From Glossina fuscipes (lineage: Eukaryota; Arthropoda; Insecta; Diptera; Glossinidae): a DNA stretch of 64,000 bases. Within the stretch, counting starts at the first letter, position 1. Each line of letters starts with the position of its first letter. Below, in pieces: positions 35,411 to 47,299 of this stretch. The notes below the pieces were generated by a model. It ran no database searches. It saw only the letters and a list, made by a program, of their open reading frames with translations, and was not told the origin of the DNA. Location of the stretch: contig NW_023998414.1 of NCBI RefSeq assembly GCF_014805625.2, positions 11,555,171-11,619,170 of the forward strand. The letters are read 5' to 3'. Both the position numbers and the translations under genes were made by a program.

Positions 35411-37664
35411 AACAACAACAAGCAATGACTACTACGCCAGTTATTTCCTTATAGTTACTTTTTAAATTTTTTTTTTTTTATTCTCTCTTCATTTGTTTTT
35501 GTCCCCGTCTTCTGCTATCCTGTCCTAAAGAATTCGAACAGGCCAAGTAATAGCAAACAAAGAGTTTATCACTGTTAAGCACCATGTTTGGTGCGTTTTG
35601 TACATTTTGTTGTGTTTTGTGTCATTTTTAATTAAGCATAAATTTCATCAACCAAGATATTAGACAACAACCAAAAACAACAACGACATGAGAGTCAATA
35701 GTTAAAACAAAAAAAAAAAAAAAAATACAAAAATAAAAATAAAAAAATAAAAAATTAAATAAATAAATAATAGTAACAAAAAGAGGAACAACCTCCCGCT
35801 CATGTCGTTTATAACATGCGTGTTTTTAAGATCTTTTATGTACACATGTTTGTGCTTTCATAAGCACACCAGCGAACGAAAAAAAAGAAAAAAAAAAAAA
35901 AACAGACAGTCAGATGAGACCTGAGTGGAATCATATTATATGTTTCTATTTAACAAATTCTGACACAATTTATGTACACGCAATTGTGTCAGAAACGTAA
36001 GTAACGTGTAATAAAGACTTCTACACAATGGACCCATAAAGACAATTAAGCATTTATTATTGAAGGAATACCTATTATATAATAGCAAAATTGCACTGAA
36101 AGAGATCTCTTCCTCTTCTTTAACAAAATGCCTGGCATTATAGATTTCAAAAACCATTATATCGCTCTATCGTTCTGTTACGAGAAGTACAAGATTCCCA
36201 AAAAATGAAACAAAGCATTATTATTGAATACCAATCAATATAGCAGCGTTAAGCATATCCCGCAATGAAACTTTTATTCGATCCTATTGCCAATTATGTG
36301 GCATATTGCAAAGTTTATTTGCAAAAATCGCATGAGAGAGTTTTCCTATTCTTTTCATTTGCCTTCATAGTAGACGGATGACCTTGACAATAGTGGAAAA
36401 ATTTCATTGAAAATTCATTTAACGTATGATGACACAATTCACAACAACAATTGACGTTATTAACTACATACCAGCATGATAATTTTTTATGAACATCATT
36501 ATGCATCATTTAAGGCCATTAACATTACTAGCGCTTGTACACTTGTACTTCAATTTTGCTTATTAATCTAGGCTTTGAGCAGTAAGCGAGCTAGTGTTTT
36601 CGCTTATAATAGTGCCTTTTGGTCTCGGCTTTCGAGTGAAATTGATCGTATACGTATGGGTAACCAAGATACATACCAAAGTCCTTACAATGGTTTAGAA
36701 TCAGTGAGTTCGAATGTTCGGATGTATGCAACGGCAATATTGTCTATTTCTTTATTGGCACGCGAATATTACGTAACGCTTATATAACTCTAATGATCGA
36801 AAGCAAATTAAAAAATAACAATAAATATATTATGTAAATTGTGTACATATGATGTGAAGTGTATAATTTTCGATAAGAAATATCGGAAGGAAATGCAAAA
36901 AAAATGCCACAACATAACCTCAAAAGAGAGAATGTAGAACTGCATGACAGCGAACGATGATACGGCGTTGAGTTTCTAATTAAATTCGCTTTTCGCACAA
37001 AATTGCAAAAATATTAAGTCACATCATATCACTGACATCACATCATCGATGACGTCATATCGTCATTATTCTGGCAATTCGTTCTGGAACTTCCTTACCC
37101 ATCAAGTCGAAGTCATAAGAACTGATATTGAACTCATCGATCCATCTTGGAACGTGCGACTTTACGCCATAAGGATAAAACTTACAAAACCTTTAGAAAA
37201 TATTATTGGGTGAAAAACGATCTTTGTCTTAAATTTACATGTTTTTTGGAATGTTTGTCTTGACCTGTGCTAACGCAAGTATTCAGCCTGATACCTTCAT
37301 AATATATTCAGATCGACTAGATCAGAATAATGTGGTCAATGTTGTTTTACAGCACTGCGATGGGCAAACGAATTTCTTCTGTAAATGAATTCTTTAATAC
37401 CCAGGCCTCGTAAACAATTTGCTTGAAGTAAACTTTCTCCTATCGATCGAAAACTATGCATTATATGGCATATTATGTTAATAAATTTGCCCGTCGATTA
37501 TTCTGCGTAACGAGTGATTTGTTTGAAAGCATGTGAATCTTATATAACACAACACATTAAGGGTAACTTCATTATTTCGATCATTTACGTGATTTCAGCT
37601 TCAACTCAGAGAAAATTTTAATATTTTCTTATCGAAGTAACATCAAATAAAGTGTATATTATTT

Positions 37665-38101
37665 AAAAGTGGACCATGGTCCATTATCATGTATTTGCTT
37701 GTTTTCAAGTGTATTCTCTAGTGACGAATAGATGATTGATAACATGCTTTGCATTAACTTCAGCAAGACTAAGACTCTGTTCTTCAATTCTATTCCTGCT
37801 GGGTCATCTAACTTCAACATAAAAAAAATCTGGGTATCCCAGCTGGGCAGATTCACTGCAATGTCTTAGAGTACGGCTTGATTGCAAACTCCCATATTGA
37901 CAATGTCTTCGCCAAAGTCTGCCTTATACTCCGAAGAGTGTACACAATCTTCTTAGACTAAGACCATTTCGTTATTAGCCACTTAACTGACTTGTATACT
38001 CACATATGTTGCAGATGAATTGTATCTATGTAACTAGCTCGTTGGTCGTTTAGGCTTTATAGTTACTTAATAAAGTGAAATGAAATGAAAGAAAAAAAAA
38101 A
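37665..38101 (+). mobile_element. 3' end of a LINE relic with AATAAA and A tail
   Basis: A frame around 37747-37865 reads CINFSKTKTLFFNSIPAG, resembling the LSLNxxKTKxLxFN segment downstream of the YADD box in non-LTR reverse transcriptases. Another frame at 37875-37955 (LIANSHIDNVFAKVCLI, then LRRVYTIF) resembles the following conserved block. Stops and frameshifts separate them. The unit ends with AATAAA (38069-38074), short GAAAT repeats and an A run at 38091-38101, the hallmark of a reverse-transcribed 3' end. The start is not defined. The exact clade is uncertain. Confidence 0.5.
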
Positions 38102-38170
38102 CGTAAGCATTTTCATTTTTATGCATTAGCTGACTCGCTTCCCTTTATTTCAGACAAATTAAACAAAAGG

Positions 38171-38250
38171 ACGAGTAAGGTAATTATATTCGGTCGTGAC
38201 CGCATCTTTTATATTCATCACCATTAAAACATTAAACAAGACAAAGAAAA
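38171..38250 (+). mobile_element. AACAAGTAAGG-type repeat, left end only
   Basis: It reads ACGAGTAAGG, then ATTATATTCGGTCGTGACCG and ATATTCATCACCATT, and is followed by an A-rich stretch with AAGACAAAGAAAAG. The same order of words occurs at 52747, identifying a shared terminal hairpin. The rest of the element is not recognisable downstream. Confidence 0.55.
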
Positions 38251-41200
38251 GAAATAAAAGAACCTACGAGCGAATGAATCTGGGGAACGACAATCGCATC
38301 ATGAGGAATCAAGAAGATTGAAAGACCCGTACTGAAAACCATTGAAGTCAAGAACGATTTGTAAGATCCAGACAATCTTGAACAAGTGTCGATGATGAAC
38401 GCTAACGAAGTTTCCTTTCACCGGATCAACGAGTGTAGAATGAAAAGGTCCAAAGAACGTTCAAGAAACATTTCAATTAAATAATGGAACTTCTTAAAAA
38501 CGACTTGATTGTGTTAGTAGCAGTGAAATGGATAGTGAATGTGATAATATTTGTCATAGACTAAAATCCAATAGAGAAGCAAAGGTGTTATATAGAATTG
38601 CGTGGCAGATTCGTTATTCGAAGGGTCTTTAATTTTTTTTTTTCCCAATCTGATGTTTTTCAAAACTATTTACTATTCACAAATCTTCACAACAGAATAA
38701 TATATATTTCATTTCATGCATTTAATGCATGATGAAAAGGAGAACGTATGAGAGTCAGTAAACGATTACAGCGAACAATAAATTGCATAGATTCTTGAAC
38801 CAAAATAGTGAACTGATTAAATTTTTCAGTAAATCAATCAAAATAATCTGCACTCCAACGACCATAAAATAATTAATAAATTAAACGGACAAACGGACAT
38901 CGCATTGGTGAATACTTACGTTCAAGCTTAAAAGATCGCAATTGCCCGTTCGACTCGCCATTTTCAATGGCAGTAACCTCAAGACTCAATGACAGGCCGT
39001 TCAATCTTCAAGATCAAATATTGAAAGGCCATATTTTTCACGTGAACACGTATACGTAGACTGTTCAAGCGCAAAAAAAAAAAAACCATACACTCAAAAA
39101 AAAACATTTGTCTTATTTCTTTTGAAATCAAGACACAATGGAATTATTGTTTTACAAGCTTGGCGGCAACCAACACTGCCCTTTGCCACGCTTTCAGGCC
39201 GAAAGAGTCGAGGTCAATATCGTTTGGTAACGGAATCCAGCTGGACAAGCAATATTTTCACAAAAGTATGGTTAGACATTACACAGCTGTTTCAAGAGCT
39301 CGCAGCAAACGGATATTTGCTGTGACTGCAAATAATTCAGAAGATCTTGGACTATTTCTCTTCGATTTCCGGAAATGCAGATGCGAATCTTTTGCTTATT
39401 TTCGCATTCAGACAGAAGGAGATTAGCCTCATTACTCAAATTAATTTTGTTTATAAAGGCTTTTCAGCTTCTAGTCTGCGTATGTACCTGAAACCTACCA
39501 TTAGTTCCTTGTAAACGCCATTGCAGTGACATTTAACACTTGCAATGACACCTGAGTACGAGTAGCCGGTTATGTGAGAAAAGCAACTAAAAACTCAGTA
39601 TTCCCAGGTCCAAATATCTAATGCGCAAGGATTTGCTTGGGTTTGGTCATAGCTATGGTGAGGACGCAGGCAGATATAAAGGCGTTAAACACTTACCGAT
39701 TGATTGGACTGCGATCATCATCTCCTCATTTTTTTTTCCTTATTCTCACTCTTTTTCTGACCATAACAGGGTCGTACCTTCAATGATTGCTTATATTATA
39801 TTAAAAAAAAAACAAAAAGAGAGAGGAAGAGGAAGAAACCCTTTTGTGCCATCAGATTGAAAATAACACAAAAATCAAGATGACAAGCCTTCTTAACGGA
39901 CCCTATTTTGGTGGTGGCAGTGGTGTAGCTGGGTATCGTGTTGAATTGTGTTTCTTTTTTTTTGCTTAGTTTGTAGCATTTTTAAATAGCGGCGTATGAG
40001 AGGAGCGGAATCCTACATATGTGAAATTTAAAATTTAAATTTTTACAAAAAAGTTAAAAAAGGTTACATTTTTCATTATTTTTCAAAGAGATTTTCTTTA
40101 AAAAAACCCAAACTGAAACAACTTGAAGAGTAAGAAGTAACTAATTAATCTTTGTATAATTATTTCGATGATGAAAATCATGCTTTTGCAACTCAGTTTT
40201 GTAACATTATCTTCGAATAATTAGAGAATAATGCGCGCATACTTGAAGGAACCTTGCAAAAATTACTGATAGCTGAGCTGAAAGATTCAGAAAAAACAAA
40301 AAAAAAAAACATTTTTTTTTAGTTACATATAGAAAACATATTTTAAATGGAATACCAAGTTGGAGAGTCAGATGAACGAATAAAGTGAAAAAATCATTTA
40401 TTCTTTTTGTTACAAAAAACAAAACATAGAAAAGCCGGATCAGAGACGAGTTGACAGTAAAATTGTGACTAAAAAATGAAATCAAAAAAAAAAAAAGAAA
40501 AAAAAGAAAAAGGACTTGGAAATGTGAAGAACAAACCAAATTGGTGAGAAAGATTTTAAAATGCAAAAAAAGAAAAGAAAAAGAAAAATGCAAAAAAAAA
40601 AAGAAAAAAAATAGAAAAAAAAAAGTACCCAAGTCTAACTGACACTCAACATATCAACGAGTAAAAACCAAATGTGTATGAATGCAAAATGTTTACAAAT
40701 GCGCAGTGCTTGCATACATAGACCTCCGTTTGTGTATGCATGTGTCGAGTAGAGCATCCCTTTCAACCGTTATTCAGTATGCGATGTAGTTTTCCGGGTG
40801 AAAATGAAGAAAAACGCATAAAAAAATTTTAGTTTGCTTACCTCCCACATATATGCATATACATATCGTCATCCATAAACAAATGAAAGGCGCACCAAAA
40901 AGAAAAAAAAAAAAAAAAAAACACTCGATTATAAATGACCATCAACGGTAGAAGGCAGACCTGGATTCTGGTAAATACATATGTGCATGAACGCTGCATT
41001 GGTTACTGTTGCTATTGTTGTTTTGTTAAATTTCTCTTCTCTTTGCTTTTTCAATTTGAAATTTTAAAGACTTGCAATTTTTTTTTTTTTTTTGCCTATA
41101 CGTACATCCAGTTCACTCAGTTCAGTTATGTGAATGCATAAAAGCTGATGATTAATCGAATTAGTTTTGTTTGTTACTTTTTCGATGACAAAAGGAGGCT

Positions 41201-41952
41201 TTTTTTTTGCTCATGTTGGAGGGGCAAAAATATTTGAATATAGCAAGAGTTATATAGTGCATGCGCTTAACTAAGGAGCAACTCATGTTTGCATGTCATA
41301 TATGTGCCATATAGAGGATATAAGGATTTTTCAGCAAATTTTTTAGGGTGTCAATCTGAAAGCGATTTACTCGCAAAAAAGAAAAATCGAAAAATTAAAA
41401 ATAGAAAAGGAGGCGTTACAAAATTCATTTTTTTTTTTTTTTTTTTTTGAAAATATTTCTTAGCAATTAACGGATCCCAAGGATGGCTAAATGAATGTGA
41501 AAAGTGAATGTGATGGATGATATATATATATGTAAGCAATCTTTTAAAGAAAGTCGTCATTATCATAAAACATACACACACACACACACACACAATGCCA
41601 AGCAATAAAAGATCTTTAGTTATTCTTTAAAGATTCCTATAAGATCTCCTGTAACGGGTGACTAAAAAACATCGCAATATTTTCTAGAAATGTTTTCGGG
41701 AATCGCATTGGCTTATGCACGTTTTAATTTAACCTGACGTTACCGATCGTCGAAAATGAAGTTTTTGAAATTTTTCAATGATTTTTCTACACGAACTTTG
41801 CTTGAAAAGAGAAAGTTTCTCGTTTTGTACGCTCGCTTTGCAATCCGAACACAACCTTCATAAACTTTCATTATCAAAGGTCAGAAGAGCGAGCAAACTA
41901 AATGGTCTTGCATAAGATAAATAAAATAAAAAATAATATCGGCAAACGACTT
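38251..41952. other. Non-coding stretch
   Basis: 38.2-39.6 kb is complex sequence without recognised homology. 39.7-41.6 kb has A- and T-runs and AC repeats (41573-41594). The two overlapping frames at 39122-39426 have no motif or splice support. Confidence 0.65.
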
Positions 41953-41958
41953 TTTATT
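41953..41958 (-). terminator. Polyadenylation signal AATAAA downstream of the 42026-42277 candidate
   Basis: CAATAAAAAG on the minus strand lies 68 nt after the stop codon of the candidate small secreted protein, a normal spacing for a compact fly 3' UTR. The hexamer is common in A+T-rich DNA. Confidence 0.25.
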
Positions 41959-42025
41959 GGCAATAATAGTATGATAATTGCATTTATACGGGGTCTATAC
42001 GAGCATCCTAGAACTAGATGACATC

Positions 42026-42277
42026 CTAGAAAATAGATCGGCCTGAGAATTTCGATTTTAATAAGTTAATGATAGCGGTTGCTACATGTGCCGTAGATGC
42101 CATCTTTTGTTGAAAGTTAATATCATTGATATAAATTCCTTCAAGTGTTGGCGTCAAAAATTCTTTAAGCATTTCTTTGCAACCAGATGCACTTCGGACG
42201 AGATATGAACCAACGCTTTCACCACATTTCCAAAACTCACCTTTTGAAATAAATAACAAACAGACCACGAATTTCAT
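42026..42277 (-). CDS. Candidate small secreted protein (83 codons), unidentified
   Basis: The frame starts MKFVVCLLFI, like the basic-hydrophobic start of many insect secreted peptides, and continues with a soluble, mixed-composition body containing two further Cys (KCGES and SGCKE) and a helical-looking C-terminus (AIINLLKSKF). Codon use is varied and not repeat-driven, unlike most frames here. Just after the hydrophobic start is AAAG/GTGAGT, a near-ideal donor; a 66-nt intron ending GCAAAG would keep frame, so both spliced and unspliced readings stay open. Upstream on the minus strand is TATAAATA (42441-42448), and AATAAA lies 68 nt past the stop (41953-41958). The hydrophobic core is short for a signal peptide and the ATG context is weak. 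I do not recognise the protein; it may be chance. Confidence 0.3.
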   Translation of the reverse strand: MKFVVCLLFISKGEFWKCGESVGSYLVRSASGCKEMLKEFLTPTLEGIYINDINFQQKMASTAHVATAIINLLKSKFSGRSIF

Positions 42278-42440
42278 GAAATTTTAATTATAAAATATAA
42301 TTATGTTGATATTCATAATAAGTATGAATAATTTTAATGCGTTATTGGTGCGTATATGTATATCCATCGCAAAAATTCTCTATCGTTTTCGATATCGTGG
42401 AAACTGTCAATAATATGCAAAAAATCATAGACTTAGAAAA

Positions 42441-42448
42441 TATTTATA
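42441..42448 (-). promoter_or_regulatory. TATA-box-like element upstream of the 42026-42277 candidate
   Basis: TATAAATA on the minus strand lies 164 nt before the candidate ATG. In such an A+T-rich sequence this word is expected by chance fairly often, so it only matters if the downstream gene is real. Confidence 0.2.
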
Positions 42449-42759
42449 AGCGTAACGTTTAAAAAATTATTTGCTTCACAGACGATTCCAGTTATCGTCA
42501 GAGTTAAATGGACTTTTCCGAATGAACGATTTCCCGCAATCTTACGCGGGATCTAATAAATAAAGGGAACAGTTTGCAGTGTCTTTTGACAAATCAAAAT
42601 AAACTTTTCTTATAATTTCAATGCACTTTAATAAGTCAAACATGGGACGTTTTGATCGATAGTCTTTTGTCATTTCTTATCCTTTAGTTTGTACGAATGT
42701 ATGCGATATGCGGAAGGACTTGATATAGAGGACTACATTATACTGTTATAATAATTTGT

Positions 42760-43045
42760 CGATTAATAGCCCCTTTCACAATCAATCTAAGCTTTTTTTG
42801 TCCGTCTGTCCGTTTGTCCGTCTAATTATTTGTGTGTTAGACCTACAGCCAGCAATACGTAAGGTATTTCGATGAAATTTGGCAATTGGCCGGTTCGCGT
42901 CAGACCACTTTTTCGGCCACTTTCTAGAGAGCATATTATTTTGAAAAGTTGTTACATAAAGTCGTTACATAAACAACTGTACTAAGCGAAATGGTATAGG
43001 GTAATTATTGGTGGACTATGTCCAACTATAGCCGCTTTTCTTGTT
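42760..43045 (-). mobile_element. AACAAGTAAGG-type repeat, decayed copy
   Basis: It contains the internal word GTCCGTCTGTCCGTTTGTCC, then GATGAAATTTGGCAATTGG, then the terminal part GCGAAATGGTATAGGGTAAT, a broken hairpin around CTATAGCC, and CTTGTT at 43040-43045. That order matches the right half of the family. No coding capacity. Confidence 0.5.
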
Positions 43046-43486
43046 AAGTACATAAAGCAATATATGATATTTTTGTCATTGTACTTGTAAAACTCGTACC
43101 GAACATGACTAATACAGTGTCTTTTCAACAATTTGTTCGTTAAAATACTTCAAGTTACATCGTACGTAAAGGTATATATGACATATTGGAGCATACCTTT
43201 TATAGGACACGTCTGTAAATCAAGTTTGAAAATGGTCAAGATCCGCTTACAAGCACTGTTGCAATTACTAAAAACGAAAGCAAAACTTAATGAAAAATGA
43301 AAAAAAAAAAATATATAAAAAATTCCATCTATCGCTGCCATTGATTTATAATACATTTATTCATATGTATATACATATACATATACATATACATACATAT
43401 ATATTATATATAATTAGTAGTAGTAGGATTCGTCACAAAGGCATGTAAAGGTTTTTTGCTTCTTTTTAGGTTTACTTATATTTTTC

Positions 43487-43522
<36 letters not shown>

Positions 43523-43648
43523 CATTTTGCACGAAATGTATCCTTTCACCGTTTGTTAAGCCTTTATTAACTGTAATGTAAAGTTTTTTTTTTTTTCTTT
43601 TCTTTTTTGTTTGTTTTTTGTTCTCCTTGAAACGAACAGAATCCATTA

Positions 43649-43804
43649 CCTTCCATTCACAATTTCATCATCAATTAAGACCATCAACGACAATGAGGTT
43701 TTAGATTCTTTCAGTTCTTCTTCTTCTTCATTTTCATCTTCATCTTCGCCTTCTGCGTCTGCTTCACCTTCTTTTCGGCATATCTCATCATCATCATCTT
43801 CTGT
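43649..43804 (-). CDS. Possible acidic low-complexity exon (52 codons)
   Basis: The minus strand reads TEDDDDEICRKEGEADAEGE, then DEDENEEEEELKES, then KTSLSLMVLIDDEIVNGR. Third codon positions are mixed (GGT/GGC, GAC/GAT), and the C-terminal 20 residues are not low-complexity. It is flanked by AACAG/AAGATG on the entry side (weak pyrimidine tract) and AAG/GTAATG on the exit side, before a stop at 43646-43648. The opposite strand is also open as a Ser-rich frame, as expected for a (TTC/TCA)-rich tract, so the call rests mainly on the splice-like edges and the non-repetitive tail. No family recognised. Confidence 0.2.
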
Positions 43805-44265
43805 TTAACATTATTTTAGATCTTTTATTTTGTCAAAAATTGCAAATAGAAAGATGTCTTCTCTAATGCTTCTGCTTACTTACATCTTTCTTTCTTTCTG
43901 CGAACATGCATACGTCCATTGATATTATTTTGCAATCTTAACGTGCTATAGATGTTTGTATATATGTTCGTATGTATATATGCATAAAGATGCTGACACT
44001 TTTTCATCATATATATATATATTTTTTTTTGTTTTTTTTTTTTTTTTCGGTAAATGAGAAAAACGAAACCATAATTTTTTCCGTAAGAAAAAAATAAAAA
44101 AGAAAACTATATATAAAATAAATGAAAGATGATGAGCGCAAAAAGCAGGACACCAACAATATACTTAGTATTGAAGATAAAGTATGAAATGGACGTAACA
44201 GGATGATGGGAACGTAGGGACGAACCCGTCGACAACTGCACTAAACATTGAGGTTATCTATCCGC

Positions 44266-44317
44266 AATGTACTGCTGCTGCTTTTGCTGCTACTGCTGCT
44301 GCTGCTGCTGCTGCTGT
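44266..44317. repeat. (TGC)n microsatellite
   Basis: TGCTGCTGCTTTTGCTGCTA followed by eight uninterrupted CTG units. It could encode Gln, Ser or Ala runs on the minus strand, but in-frame stops (TAG) interrupt the Gln frame and no exon boundary is evident. Confidence 0.93.
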
Positions 44318-44586
44318 ATGCAGGCAATGTAGCAAATCTTGTTGTTGGTTTGGATATTTTCTTTAATAGATGATGATGGTGCTAGCACAGTTCTTTCTTT
44401 CCGTTTTTATTTTTATTTTTTTTTTCTATTTTCCTACAACCGAGAAAAACCCTTGATTTTCATTTTTATACTTCTGTACGTACGCTGGTTCCTTTTAATT
44501 TTTTTTTTCTCTTCCATGGCAATATTTTTCCCTTCCATTTCGTTTAAGTTTTTGGCAAAGATTGATTAATTTTTTTGTTGTTTATT

Positions 44587-44588
44587 GC

Positions 44589-44636
<48 letters not shown>

Positions 44637-44637
44637 C
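44587..44637. repeat. T17-A30 palindrome bounded by GC
   Basis: GC, seventeen T, thirty A, GC. The outer flanks are also roughly inverse (TTGTTGTTTATTGC against GCAACAAAAAACAACA), so the hairpin potential extends beyond the homopolymers. Confidence 0.92.
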
Positions 44638-45094
44638 AACAAAAAACAACAAAAATTTGTGAATAACTGCAACAAAATTTTACCCCAAAAATCTTTTTTT
44701 CCTTTATTTATACTTTATGAATGTTTGTCTGTGTTTCGTTGGTTTAAATGTGTGTATGAGTGTGTGTGTGTGTGTGTGTGATTGTGTGCGTCAGTTGCTT
44801 GTTAGAGCATCCTTGAAATAACCTTAATCCGTGCTGCGGCGTAAAATAAATGAATGATGCTTATAAGCACCAACAGCATCACCATCAGCACACTAACAGT
44901 TTTTCACATCACAACACGTCCTCCTTGACTTAACTCATTCCCACACTTTCTGCCGCAAAAGTATGACTAATAGTTCCATAAAATAAAAAAAAAAATAAAA
45001 ATAAAAATAAATATACGAATATACATATACGCTATACACATTCCCCATAGTCAAGCTGTTGGTAGTTGGAGAATACTTAAATACCCTTCTCTCA

Positions 45095-45128
<34 letters not shown>

Positions 45129-47299
45129 GGATATATATATATATATATATAGTTATATGGACTAACGTTTTACTTGTGCTAAGCTAAAGCTATGTTTTCT
45201 GCATAGTAATGCGTTTCTTTAACAAGAGACTATTTCATTTTTCTTTTCCTTTTTCATATAATCGCACAAATAACAGCAATAACAAAAACAGTAAGAAAAG
45301 TAGTAACAGAAACAACAGAAAATCCTTTATTCGCTCTCCCCTTATAAGTATATAACGATATTTCATTTGTTCTCTCTTTAATTTCAGGGGCCACCTTCAG
45401 TTTTCTATGGCTTTTCTTTTAGTTTGAAGGTTTGTTGTTGTTTTTGCGTTTTTGCGCTTTTCTTCTTTTTTTTTTTTTTTTGCCTTCTCTAATTTAATTC
45501 AAGTGCAACGAGAAGAAGAAATATACAGAACATAAGCACATAATGCGTTTTAAAACACGCATTTATATTTGTACACAAGGACATATATTAATTGGGTTTA
45601 CTTTACCAAGGATTCCTTAATGGAGTTTTTCAAACAGATATGTCGATTAATAAAATTTCATATGTTGCTAACCCAGCAAAGTGAGGAGCAGACAAAAAAT
45701 TGAATGCATATTACAATAACACTCATACCTAACTCTAGTCGCAAAAGTCGTTGTGTAATAAAAAAAAAAAAAAAAAAGAAAAAAACATTTATGTATTTTG
45801 ATTTTTTCACCTTCTATTATTGATACACTGAACGGGAACAGTCTCAAGTTTTGTAGTTAGTCTCATAAAGGTCAAGATTTGCTTTTAATCGGAATTAATT
45901 GCATCTGATGCCTTATCACGCTTGCATGAGAATAAGCCAGTTATAACTTTTTTGAAGAAACTGAAAACGTTCTTGAGTTAGATAGTTAGACAGACTGACA
46001 AGTGGTTTCGAAATGGTTAAAGAAGAATCGAACGCGCAAATTTGCGATAATTACCTGATGATTTCTGCTGGAAAATGTGGTTACCATAAGGACTAATTAC
46101 GCAAGTACGATCCAATATCAATAAAACTCCTGGACCGATTAGACGCTATTATTTTTGTCCTGGGTTAGTAAATGACGTCAAACATTGTATTAACCCATGC
46201 GGAATTCGTAAGACTACAGACTGCTCATAGGTAAACGTATATCGACAAAGCATTTATTTTGAAAATAGACTTTTATTACCTTATCCGCGGTCCCCCATTA
46301 ATTAACCATTATTCCACATTACCACTGTAGTAGTTTGTAAACTCTTAGAAGACGAAATTTTTCATGTATATGGTGGGCACGAATGGATAGTGTCCGCTAA
46401 TGGTGTTCAGGTGCAATCTAGATAGCTTAAGACACTATTAGATAAGCAAAATATTAAACATTTGACAAAAGCATTATATTCTTCGCGGGCCAACGTCTCC
46501 GAAAGGGTGAATTGATCCGTTATTGCATAAGCGACACGAGCTTAGGTTAGTCCGAACCAGAATAATTGAGAAGAAATGTTGAGTAGGGTAAATTGCACTT
46601 AATGTTCTGGTGTTCACTCGGTCGTCGATGTATCACTGTTTTATTTAGCCTTTGCGCAACATATGATTACATATGGGCAAATATATAAATTAATCAGACA
46701 ATTAGACTCATTAGAAGACAGACGCATAAATTTTGATCGTGAAGACACCTTGTCACTTGTTCATACACAAGCATCAAATTTAGTCGAGAAACAATTTAGC
46801 ACAAATGAACAAATGTCGGAGCACGGAAGATCTAATGGAAGGGAAGTCAGGAAATCTAACATAGGATCCTTCAGCATTCAGATTTTGAGAAGGATTATAA
46901 TAGTAAAGTGGGACCCCCGTTTTTAAAGTCTCGTACTCGAATTAGAACGTACCAAGTCAAGAACATTAAACAGTGAGATGAAGCTATCATCATCTTCTGT
47001 TGGCTATAGCCACGAAATTCTGATTTTGGTAGGGAAGGGGGAATTTGTAGAGACTTGAGCAGGATTTACCTGAGGGTTTGATGGGTAAGCAACTTTTGAA
47101 TTTTTTTACCAAAGAAACTATAATTATATTAAACATTATATATTAATAATAATCTGATTACCGCACACATATGTATATAAGAACGCAACATTTCGCTACT
47201 CGTTTAATAATCCTTTCCATTCCTTTTTGTTTTTTCTTTTTATGAATTTCTTTTAATATTTTTCAATTGTAATATGTTCAAATGAATTGACCGTCAAAG

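Larger units (their letters stand above)
28251..37664. other. Non-coding region around the gap, blocks with and without microsatellites
   Basis: 28.8-31.3 kb and 34.5-35.9 kb are simple-repeat-rich. 31.3-34.5 kb and 35.9-37.6 kb are complex sequence with short frames only (for example 32966-33316 minus, 36575-36787 plus) that lack motifs or splice support. No gene supported apart from features listed separately. Confidence 0.65.

Noticed and set aside
39122..39426. Two overlapping frames of 67 and 88 codons
   Set aside because: Different frames of the same stretch, neither with motifs or splice sites.
40207..40632. 141-codon minus-strand frame, one of the longest in the window
   Set aside because: Almost entirely Phe and Leu from A runs on the plus strand; no complexity.
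44240..44390. Ser-rich minus-strand frame through the (TGC)n repeat
   Set aside because: The open frame follows from the trinucleotide repeat; there is no acceptor and stops lie close on both sides.
46663..46926. 87-codon plus-strand frame upstream of the EF-hand-like exon
   Set aside because: No recognisable domain and no good donor at its end; linkage to 47300-47421 could not be shown.
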